Positions 43,126 through 53,068 of a DNA stretch of 64,000 nucleotides are shown here, piece after piece. Below the pieces are notes generated by a model. The model did not search any database. It was not told where the DNA came from and worked only from the letters and a program-made list of their open reading frames with translations. The translations under genes and the position numbers were made by a program. This stretch comes from Arcuatula senhousia (Eukaryota; Mollusca; Bivalvia; Mytilida; Mytilidae). Location: the NCBI GenBank assembly GCA_963971305.1, contig OZ020308.1, forward strand, positions 26,875,275 through 26,939,274, given 5' to 3'. The stretch's first letter is position 1. Each line of letters starts with the position of its first letter.

Positions 43126-43919
43126 AAAATATTTCATTTCCCGTTAACCTATTTATATTTTGCATTTATACAATTATCTATTTTGTGAACAAGTTATCAA
43201 TCGTAGAGTAAGGAATTTTGATTAAATTTTAATTTACGAAATTTGAAATATGAATGTTTCATTAAAATACTCTTGTAATAAATTTTATGGCTAGTTAAAT
43301 ATAAGTACACGTAAATACTTATTTTGTTTTGTTTTCAGTCGTAAACCAAAGCGTTTTTGTATACAACTTCTCCCAGTTAATATAAATGCAGCATAAAAAT
43401 GCTTGGTTTCACAGTGTATGGATAAAACCGCTTTATTACAATTATGTTGTTTCTAAAAAATAAAGAAAAGGCATTTAAAAGTATACAAATATAAATAATA
43501 TTTACTCGACTTGTTTATAAATTATACAAATGATAACAATTCTTTGAGTACATGTATCAGCTCTAAACAATCATAAATGTTGAGTCTTAAGAGTAATTAT
43601 ATTCAAAAGTATTTCACGATTAAATTATTTCCATATTCACATAAATTAATGGGTTTTTTTTCATCAAGAATTATTTCTATACCATTTCTCAACAGATTAT
43701 CATGAAGTAAAAATCATGCAAAATTATCTGGTGTTTGCTTGTTTCATTTGGATATCTGATAAACCTTATTTGTTAATTTCAGAAGCTACATTAGAATTTA
43801 AAAACAAGTAAACATTTATTAACAAGAAAAAAATAATAAAATGAATATGCAAATTGCTATTTTTTTTAATTGACGACCGATTAATTAATTTGCAATCCTG
43901 TCCACTGTATAAAGCTGTC
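43126..43919. other. Non-coding stretch
   Basis: AT-rich, with nothing recognised. Confidence 0.45.
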
Positions 43920-44180
43920 TAAAGCGGACCTGTCTTCTGGTCAGGTCAGCTCTGGACAGCTCTCGATCTGCTTCTATCTGACAAAACCTGACTTGTGGTC
44001 CGGTCCGCTCTGGTTCACTTTTCAAAGCAGACATGACCAGGAGCGCGGACCACGGTCTGCTTTGACCTGACCAAAGTTCAATCTTTGGACAGCTACATGT
44101 ATGACTGACCAGAAAAGCGGATCTAAAGTCTGCTTTAAGTTCACTTTTGTACAGGTTCGGACTGGACCCATCTGTACAAG
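43920..44180. repeat. Motif-rich block: GACCAG / CTGGTC and GCGGAC words
   Basis: 'ctggtcaggtcag', 'agcggac', 'gtctgcttt' and 'gacctgacc' recur on both strands with irregular spacing. It is markedly GC-richer than the flanks. In style it resembles the blocks at 28890 and 40440 but uses different words. Confidence 0.55.
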
Positions 44181-44184
44181 TCTA

Positions 44185-47100
44185 TATGTTAGATGTTTTA
44201 TTTCTCTAGTGTTATATTGGTACTTTTCAACTTGTTTCTTTTTTTTCTAGGTTAACACTTAAAAATATTTTAATTATTTATTAAAAAAAACGGCATCAGA
44301 GTAGTTTGACATTATATAAGGAATAAAATAACTGGTTGCAAATTATATTTTGACGCAAGTAGTTCGTGCTTTTCGATTTTTTACGTTCAACCTTTCTTTA
44401 AAATTTCATGTAAGAAACAAGAGCTCTTTTCATTTAATTGTGTCTTAAAATATATCTCCACTCTCCATTTTTTTCTACAACACTCGCCAATACTACCATT
44501 TTAAAACAAAATATAACTATTTTACAGTGGAGATATCGCATTGCCAACCCTGACCGAAGAAGAACCTTTACATATAATGTATTGAATTTGTCAACCCGTT
44601 TTGTAACAAAATTTTAAAATGTAATAACCCGTTTTGTAATAAAGTTTGTTAGACGTATAATATAAGTCTATATTACATATGGTTTATCATTCTTACATTT
44701 TCATTGGATTATTTGGTCATGTGATTTTGGTGATATTTAGTGTATTTCTTTGCTTTGGAAATAAAAACGATGCATTTTTGGTATATTGACGCTATGTTTC
44801 TATTTTTACCTATATTGACGCTATGTTACTAAATTTAGATCCGGATATTCGTCCGTTCTTGACATATTTTATACACATCTGTGTGACGTCATTTAGAAGT
44901 CCTAAATATTGACATAGCTTGCATCGGAGCCTTCACTTTCTAACGGTTAGGGATAAGATGTTTAAAATGTTAAGAATTTAATAAATTACATTTGATTTTT
45001 CGGTTAGTACGTGAATTATCTGTAAATGCAGAAATTGGGTTACCGCCATGACCACCAAACAAAAAATTGCAGTGAAGAAGGGTATGTTTGTCAGCATTTT
45101 ACAAAGACGCAATAAACTTACTGCCCAAAAATTTAGACTAGAAATAATAACAATTAAGGTGTGGAAGATTTCCTAGGTAAATTGGTTAATTTTTGTTTTG
45201 ATATTGCAAGTCAAAAAATTATGACATCGAAAAAAAACAGCGTAAAAAAACTGCGAATTTGAATTACATGATGTTAAAGCAGCAATTCATTTTACTCTAA
45301 TTAAAAAAAAACTACATATGTAATATAACAATGATGGACTTTTGACTCTGTCAATACATTATATATGGACCTGTTAGGAATATATTGACCTCGGACTTCG
45401 TCCTCGTTCAATATATGCCTAACAGGTCCATATATAATGTATTGACCTCGTTAAAAGTCCATAATTGATAAATATGTAATATGTAAGATATTTCATTTTT
45501 CTAGTGTGAAATTGACACTTTTCAACTTGTTCCTTTTTTGTGGGTTAAAAGCTAAAAAAGATTTATCCATTGATAAAAAACGGCATCAAAGTAGTTTGAT
45601 CTTTTACGTGGGTCGAATAACCGAATGGTATTTATATTTAGACCTGAGTTTTCCCGCAATTACATTTTCTCCAAATTGTTATATCAGACTCCAAAGAACA
45701 TACACATATAAAGTGTGTGTTTAACTTTCAAACAATCTAATGTATGTCCGATAGATTTAGATTTATTACAAAACGGGTTGAGTTTGTCAACCCGTTTTGT
45801 AACAAAATTTTGAAATGTAATAACCCGTTTTGTAATAAAGTTTCTTAGACGTTTAATATAAGTCTATATGCAAGATATTTCATTTTCCTAGTGTGAAATT
45901 TGTACTTTTCAACTAGTTTCTTTTTTTGTCGGTTAAGAACAAATAGATAAAGATTTATCCATTGATAAACAAGGCATCAAAGTAGTTTGATATTATACGT
46001 AGGAATTGAGTAACGAAATGGTTACTATATTTTGACGTGAGTTTTCCCGCTATTAGATTTCCCAATATTGTCATATCAGACACAGAAGAACCTATATATA
46101 GAAAGTATGTGTTTAACTTTCCAACATTCTTAACTATGTTCGATGGATTTAAATTTATTACAAAATGGTTTGAGTTTGTCAACCCGTTTTGTAACAAAAT
46201 TTTGAAATGTAATAACCAGTTTTGTAATAAAGTTTCATAGACGTATAATATAAGTCCATATGCAAGATGTTTCATTTTTCTAGTGTGACATTGGTACTTT
46301 TCAACTATTTTTTTGGTGAGTTAAAAGCAAAAAAAAAAAGATTTATCCATTGATAAAAACGGCATCAAAGTAGTTTTATTATTCGTAGGAATTGAGTAAC
46401 CAAATGGTAATTATATTTTGACGTGCGTTTTCCCGCTATTACATTTCCCAATATTGTCATATCAGGCACAGAAGAACCCATACATAGAAAGTATGTGTTT
46501 AACTTTCCAACACTCTTAACTATGTTCGATGGATTTAGATTTATTACAAAACGGGTTGAGTTTGTCAACCTGTTTTGTTACAAAATTTTGAAATGGAATA
46601 ACCCGTTTTGTAATAAACTTTCTTAGACGTATAAGATAAGTCTATATGCAAGATATTTCAATTTTTCTAGTGTGACATTGGTACTTTTCAACTAGTTTTC
46701 TTTTGGTAAATAAAAAGCAAAAAAGATTTATCCATTGATAAAAAGGGCATCGAAGTAGTTTGATATTATACATAGGAATAGAGTAACCAAATGGTAGTTA
46801 TAATATTTTGACGTGAGTTTTCCCGCTATTAGATTTCCCAATATTGTCATATTAGACACAGAAGAACCTATACATAGAAAGTATGTGTTTGACTTTCCAA
46901 CATTCTAAACTATGTTCGATGAATTTAGATTTATTACAAAACGGGTTAAGTTTGTCAACCCGTTTTGTAATAAACTTTTGAAATGTAATAACCTGTTTTG
47001 TAACAAAGTTTCTTAGACGTATAATTTTTGTCTTTATGCAAGATATATTATTTTTCTAGTGTGACATTGTTTTTTTCAACTATTTTTTTTGGTGAGTTAA

Positions 47101-47715
47101 AAGAAAAAAAAATAAAGATTTATCCATTGATAAAATCGGCATCAAAGTAGTTTAAATTATACGTAGGAATTGAGTAACTAATGGTAATTTTATTTTGACG
47201 TGAGTTTTACCTCTATTACATTTCCAAACTTGTCATAGACACAGAAGAACCTATACAAAGAAAGTATGTGTTTAACTTTCCAACATTCTAAACTATGTTC
47301 GATGAATTAAGATTTATTACAAAACGGGTTAAGTTGGTCAACCCGTTTTGTAATAAACTTTTGAAATGTAATAACCCGTTTTGTAAAAAAAGTTTCTTAG
47401 ACGTATAATATTTGTCTATATGCAAGATATTTTATTTTTCTAGTGTGACATTGTTTTTTTTTCAACTATTTTTTTGTGAGTTAAAAGAAAAAAAAACACA
47501 CAAAAAATAAAGATTTATCCATTGATAAAAACGGCATCGAAGTAGTTTAAATTATACGAAGGAATTGAGTAACCAAATAGTTATTATATTTTGACATGAG
47601 TTTTACCTCTATTACATTTTCAAAGTTGTCATAGACACAGAAGAACCTATACATATAAAGTATGTGTTTAACTTTCCAGCATTCTAAAGTATGTTCGATA
47701 AATTTAGATGTGGCT
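44185..47715 (+). repeat. Tandem array of about 385-bp units (about 7-8, diverged)
   Basis: 'tcaacccgttttgtaa' recurs at 44590, 45789, 46178, 46563 (variant), 46956 and 47338; most spacings are 383-393 bp. Units contain 'tttttctagtgtgacattg', 'tttatccattgataaaa', 'catcaaagtagttt', 'gttttcccgctatta' and 'agaagaacctata'. The word 'attacaaaacgggttg' just before forms a hairpin with 'aacccgttttgtaa'. One unit is split by 44690-45475. Short frames in two units are not genes. Confidence 0.9.
44690..45475. other. Insertion inside the 385-bp array, with a 129-bp hairpin
   Basis: Array text stops after 'ataatataagtctatattac' and resumes with 'aatatgtaagatatttcatt'. The interposed about 785 bp has no array homology. 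At 45334-45462 it holds an inverted repeat: 45351-45388 matches 45408-45445 in reverse complement with one mismatch, flanked by a weaker 'atggactttt'/'aaaagtccat' pair. Confidence 0.75.
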
Positions 47716-47870
47716 TGCTTTCAAGACAGGAGTCACGTCGATAATGGCCACTGGTTTAATTACCACAATATCTTCAAAAAAGCATACATTTCATCAGTCA
47801 CAACACACACTCGCTGCCTTAGCAGACGAAATGCCAGGGCATACCGTTAGGCCAAGTTAACAAGATCTGA

Positions 47871-48132
47871 CTAAGGGACCGACCATTTAACTTGACGGGG
47901 GGGGGGGCTTGGTATTTCCCCAAAAAATATTTTGAGAATAATTTTTGATGGAGAAAAAATATTTTGGCAGCAGAAGGTAATGACAAAATATTCTGAAGAA
48001 GGACATCTGCTGTACAAAATAATGTTAAAATTAAAAACATTATTCTGTCGCAAAGCCTTTAAACAATAAAAAAATTTCTGACCAAATTAATAACCAACCC
48101 CCCCTTTTCAAGTTAAATGGTCCGTCCCTAAG
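47871..48132. mobile_element. Complete MITE-like element, 262 bp
   Basis: The outer sequences 'ggaccgaccatttaacttga' and, at the other end, 'tcaagttaaatggtccgtcc' are inverted repeats with one mismatch. 'ctaag' lies directly outside both, a possible 5-bp target duplication. It contains poly(G) (47897-47907) and the words 'aaaatattttggcagcagaa' and 'aatattctgaaga'. An interrupted copy lies at 35710-37015. Non-coding. Confidence 0.8.
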
Positions 48133-48164
48133 ACTGGTCTTGATATAAAGGCTGCAATCTGAGT

Positions 48165-48935
48165 TACAGATACTTTTGTTTGCGTTGTAAATAATGATAT
48201 TGTGTCAGTGCTGATACCTTTGTTTGGGTTGCAAATAATGATATTGATCCAGTGCTGATACCTTTGCGTTGTAAACAATGATTTTGATTCAGTGCTGATA
48301 CCTTTGTTTTCGTTATAAATAATGATATTGATGCAGTGCTGTTACATTTGTTTGTGTTGTAAATAATGATATTGATTTAGTGCTGATACCCTTGTTTGAA
48401 ACAATGATATTGATTCAGTGCTGATACATTTGTTTCCGTCATAAATAATGATATTGATGCAGTGCTGATACCTTTGTTTGCCTTGTAAAAAATGATATTG
48501 ACTTAGTGCTGATACCTTTGCGTTGTAAACAATGATAGTGATTCAGTGCTGATACCTTTGTTTGCGTTGTAAACAGTGATATTGATTCAGAGCTCATACA
48601 TTTGTTTGCGATGTAAATAACGATTTTGATTTAGTGCAGGTACCTTTGTTTAAGTTGAAAATAATGATATTGGTGGAGCTGATACCATTTGTTTGTGTTG
48701 TAAATAATCACATTGATTCAGTGCTGATACCTTTGTTTTCGTTGTAAATAAAAGGTATTGATTCAGTACTGATACCTTTGTTTTCGTTGTTAATAAGGAT
48801 ATTGATTTAGTTCTGATACCTTTGTTTGAGTTGCAAATTGAGATATTGATTCAGTGCTGATACCTTTGTGTGGGTTGCAAATAGTGATATTGATTCAGTG
48901 CTGATACCATTGCGTGATGAATAATGATATTAATA
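48165..48935 (+). repeat. 44-bp minisatellite, about 17 units
   Basis: The core 'cagtgctgatacctttgttt' is followed by 'cgttgtaaataatgatattg'. Units vary between about 39 and 48 bp with scattered substitutions. Decayed fragments extend to about 49110. Confidence 0.95.
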
Positions 48936-49315
48936 CAATTTTTGTTGCATCAGTTTTATATTAATGTATATTATTTATATTAGTGTTGGTCTTCGTACAA
49001 AACAATGAATTGTTGCAACAGTGAATTTTTGCTGTCTGCAATAAGTATCATGATACTGAATCAGTGCAGATAAAAGGTGTTGGCTCTGTATCAAATATTG
49101 ATAATATTCCTTCAGTGCTATACAGGTTTACCGTTGTAAACCATGAAAGATTGTATCTTGATATTGTGTCAGGTAAATGGTAGTAATCCACATTACTCTC
49201 ATCATTTTAACACCACTACTTTTTCATGTATCTACTTCACCACGTAAAGCTCAAAAGCATAAAACGGTAAGAGAAATAAAGAACTACTACAACGTCTTGC
49301 AAAATAATTTTTGTG
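48936..49315. other. Non-coding stretch with decayed minisatellite pieces
   Basis: No gene supported. Confidence 0.45.
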
Positions 49316-49450
49316 GACGAGTAATATAAATTACAACAAAGTTCCAGACAATAAATTTTACTACGCCCGACCAAAAATGTCGAATGAGAAACCAAATTAT
49401 GACCAACCTATGTCTGGGGTAGGAATAACCTTAGGGTTTTGATAATTTAA

Positions 49451-50244
49451 AAAGGATGGGTTGCGATAAGACCCGTTTTCAGCCCACCGCGAAAGTCAAA
49501 AATAAAATTAAGTAAATTCTTTCATAAAATGTCTTGTTCGAAAGGTTAATATTTCTATTTTTTGAAAATAAACGTCTGTAGTTTAAAAACTTTTTTTATT
49601 TTTTAGTAAATGGTGCTTAAAATGAACCACCACAAATGATTTTAACATTGAGCCTATAGGAAAGTGGCGCAAATGATTGATATATATCCTTCCCGAAAGT
49701 ATAGCCTTGCAAGCAGAACAAGCTCCATGTTTTATTCAAAAACTTGTTTTACTAAAACACATCTTCTGTGAAAGTTTCAAGCTGGTTCCGCTTGCAAGAC
49801 ATACTGAAAATTTAAAAAGACTATAATTTTTGAACTTGTTGTCAGAAGTTAAAAATTGTGCGAAATCCTTCCGTTTTCCTCATTTTTCTTGAGATGAGCG
49901 TTCATTTCAAAATCAAAATTGTTCTTAAAAGTGATGTATATGTATGATGAACTTTTTTTATAGAATTGTTAACACTGGCTTCTACTATATAAGCACAAAA
50001 TTTCACTTTATTGAAGCCCTACCTTGAAATTTCTTTTAAATCAAGATGAAATTTTCATTCAAAATTAGTCAATTTTGAACACGATTTTCCAAGCTGTGTT
50101 AATACAAAAGGATTTAAAAGTAGTCTTTCACAACAGTACAATCATTTTGCTACAAATTAAGGTAAAAAGTAAGAGGCTATGAAATACTTTTTATTTTTCG
50201 CCCACAGATGGGCCAAAATAGGGCCTTATCGCAACCCATCCTTT
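49451..50244. mobile_element. TIR element inserted in a 352-bp unit, 794 bp
   Basis: Starts 'aaaggatgggttgcgataag' and ends with the reverse complement 'cttatcgcaacccatccttt'. The TIR is about 22 bp, with weaker similarity further in ('agccca'/'tgggcc'). TTTAA text lies on both sides, so a TTAA-type target is possible but cannot be fixed. No transposase. Confidence 0.8.
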
Positions 50245-50400
50245 AAACGGGTAATTTATAGCTTTAATGTGTTCGTCAACACAAAAATGCTGATGCCGGA
50301 GCGGGCTTATCTCGGGGAATTAAAACTCCACCAGCAGCGCTAACCATCACGGATGTTAGAAATATAAATTACAACAAAGTTCCAGACATTAAATTTTGCT

Positions 50401-50444
50401 ACGCCTGACGCGCGTTTCGTCCTTTCAAGACTCATCAGAGGCGC
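50401..50444 (-). ncRNA. Hammerhead ribozyme motif, 352-bp family
   Basis: Minus strand: GCGCCU, CUGAUGA, stem II GUCU-UGAAA-GGAC, GAAA, CGCGCG, UC, AGGCGU. Stem I has five Watson-Crick pairs plus G-U. Relative to the 358-bp family the stem II loop and one pair differ, but pairing is kept (U-G in place of U-A). Confidence 0.85.
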
Positions 50445-50752
50445 TCTACCAAATGTTGAAAATGCCAAATACGTTATGAGTATGGAGAGCATATAACAAT
50501 AATACCAAAAATGTCGAATGAGAAACCAAATTATGACTAAGACCAACCTATGTCTGGGGTACGAAGAACCTTAGGGTTTTGATGATTTAAAAATTTAAAC
50601 GGGTAATTTATACCTTTGATGTGTTCGTCAACACAAAAGTGCTGATGCCGGAGCGGGCTAACATCGGGGAATTAAAACTCCACCAGCAGCGCTAACCATC
50701 ACGGATGTTAGAAATATAAATTACAACAAAGTTCCAGACAATAAATTTTGCT

Positions 50753-50796
50753 ACGCCTGACGCGCGTTTCGTCTTTTCAAGACTCATCAGAGGCGC
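50753..50796 (-). ncRNA. Hammerhead ribozyme motif, 352-bp family, second unit
   Basis: As the previous unit, with stem II GUCU-UGAAA-AGAC. Complete core and stem I. Confidence 0.85.
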
Positions 50797-50975
50797 TCTA
50801 CCAAATGTTGAACATGCCTAATACGTTATGAGTATGGAGAGCATATAACAATGATACCAAAAATGTCGAATGGGAAACCAAATTATGACTAAGACCAACC
50901 TATGTCTGGGGTAGGAAGAACCTTAGGGTTTTGATAATTTAAAAATTTAAACGGGTAATTTATAGCTTTGATATG

Positions 50976-51749
50976 GACCAATGTAACCAATTAAACAATA
51001 TTTTTGAGGCAGACAAAAAGAGTCCGTATAATCACGTGACTTGTTTCAAGTATTGGATATTAGTACACATTGAATACTTCATGGATTTACAAAAGGATAA
51101 CTGTTCTGAAAAGCTAATTTAATGTGGAAAGTAAAATTATTAAAGGTATTTGCACAAGTGAAGACTGAATCTAAAAAAATGACTCTCATCAAAGATGCTA
51201 ATTTATGGCCTATTTTGTGCTTACGTCATGACAACATTCAAGTTTTTCGGGGTTTGGCAAATGTGAAAAAACTAATCTTTCTTCAGACCCCGATATTGAA
51301 ACTGGAATAAGAAGAGTTTGTCAGCTTTAAAATGAGATACTACACATGTGATAAATATTTATAGAAATAAAGTTACAAGACCAAATGTTTGTATTGTCGC
51401 GTATGGAATTTCATTAGTACCATTGAGCCATATGTTCGTCAACGCAAAAGTGCTGATGCCGGAGTAAATGATGTAATGCAGATGTTTTCAAAGGTTATAA
51501 ACACAATATTCCCCTTCAAACGGGTGCAAGAAGCAAAGAGGCACCAATGTGGCATTCGAGTGTCACGAGTCCGAAAGGTCAACGACAAAACCTGTAAACT
51601 AAAAGAGTATTTCATGTATATTTTGACAATTATTTAATAATACATATAACATATGTGTATTAAATTATAATTATACACTTTTGGAGTCACTTGCATTACA
51701 GGTATCGTGTACAAATGAAATCGATCAAAACAACCCTTCGATTAAAATG
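50976..51749. other. Non-coding stretch with a short 352-family relic
   Basis: 51425-51465 retains 'tgttcgtcaacgcaaaagtg' and 'ctgatgccggag'. The frames at 51122 and 51389 have no motifs. Confidence 0.5.
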
Positions 51750-52057
51750 CATCCCGTGCGGGCATTTGGTGGCGAATAGGCCTGCAGCGGCTAGCTTTTC
51801 GTAAGAGGAGAATAAGGGTCTTGGGATTTTGACGTAGGGTCAGTGCTCAGCCCACAGAGCCAATGTGTGTACACTAGGTTGCTGAATAGGGTGGCCCTCG
51901 TCCGCGGGGGTTGTCAGGTCTATAAAACGGAAACCCTGATGGTTGACCATAGTGGGTCAACCTGTGTGGAGAGTGCCACACTTCATGCACGTAAAATATC
52001 CCTTTATGGACCGCCAAATAGTGCACTACATAGACTAAATTTTCCGTCCCTACCCAG
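51750..52057 (+). mobile_element. SINE-like element, 3'-truncated copy
   Basis: Sense copy of the element at 30826-31305: 'atcccgtgcgggcatttggt' through 'ttgtcaggtctataa' to 'tttccgtccctaccca'. The (ACTC)n tail is absent. Confidence 0.75.
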
Positions 52058-52854
52058 AAATATTTTAGGTACAGTGTATAAATCAATCAATGAAGAGATT
52101 TAGATGATTAAATGATGCAAATTCTGTCTATGCATTAGGATTTTTTTGCGCCAGGTTGCCAACAAACCTTAAATTAAGCAAGATAGTGAAATTATTAAAT
52201 ATTACTAGATGGTATTCTGATATGAACATCCTATTACAATTAACAGTTTTTCTGTGCGCCAATAATAGCAATCTCGGAGCCACTTTCGGTCGTTAGGAAG
52301 CAGGAATTATTGCAAATACTATTCCTGCCAAGATGCAACAAACTTGATATTCAAAATCAATTAACAATGTTTTATTTAATTTACTAATAATCTTTTTTAA
52401 AAAAGATTACCATGTGTGCATGTACTATTTTTATTCGAATAAAATATTAAAACAATGAGATGCCCGAGTCCACAAATTGTTAGTAGATCGGAATGTTGTA
52501 TTCGTCGTCTTATCTTGTAAAGCAAAACATTATTAGAGGAATGATATCTGTTCAGTGGGTACATCTGTGATGGTAGTCAGAATCAGTACCAAAATTAATT
52601 GACCTTGACCTATAATTTCACATGAATGCATATGACGCAGGTTAAAGTTTTGGTTAAGGTTCATATCTCATCAACTGCAGGTGATAAAGAGATGATATTT
52701 GGTCAGTTGGTACATCTTGGATTGTAACCAGCATCCGTACCAAAATAAGGTGATCTTGAACTACATTTTTGCATGAATGACTCGGGTTTAAGTAATGACT
52801 CGGGTTTAAGTAATGGATAATGTCCATTATCACCGATGATTATGTCATTCATTC
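52058..52854. other. Stretch between SINE copy and satellite
   Basis: No gene. The 52600-52800 part repeats 'gacctataatttcacatgaa'-like and 'cttgaactacatttttgcat'-like sentences at about 160-bp spacing, a two-unit degenerate repeat. 'atgactcgggtttaagta' is duplicated at 52777 and 52795. Confidence 0.5.
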
Positions 52855-53024
52855 CATTATCCGTCTAAATTTCAAAATTGTCTAAACCCTAAGGTTCTTC
52901 CTGCCCCAGACAAAGGTTGAATATCTTAGTAATAATTTGGTTCCCCAGTTTGGTATTTTTGGTTATACTATTCTATGCTCTTCATATTCATACAGTGTTT
53001 GGCATTTTCAATATTTTTGGTAGA

Positions 53025-53068
53025 GCGCCTCTGATGAGTCTTGAACAGACGAAACGCGCGTCAGGCGT
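53025..53068 (+). ncRNA. Hammerhead ribozyme motif, first satellite unit
   Basis: Stem I GCGCCU / AGGCGU; core CUGAUGA at 53031-53037; stem II GUCU-UGAAC-AGAC at 53038-53050; GAAA at 53051-53054; self-complementary CGCGCG; UC with cleavage after 53062. All invariant core bases are present. Stem III (ACGC/GCGU) has no loop within one molecule, which predicts dimeric action. The same motif recurs at +358 steps, for example 53383, 53741, 54099 and so on to 63669; the only complete unit without it is the 13th. Confidence 0.92.

Larger units (their letters stand above)
49316..50975 (-). repeat. 352-bp retrozyme-like repeat array, interrupted
   Basis: The units repeat 'aatataaattacaacaaagt' at 49323, 50361 and 50713 (last spacing 352 bp). 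They are the reverse-orientation sister family of the 358-bp satellite at 52855-64000, sharing 'gatgccggagcgggct', 'actccaccagcag' and the hammerhead. The first unit lacks the hammerhead and is split by a 794-bp inverted-repeat insertion. Confidence 0.9.

Noticed and set aside
46037..46626. 67-codon frames in two neighbouring 385-bp units
   Set aside because: Broken in the other units by small indels; no motif.
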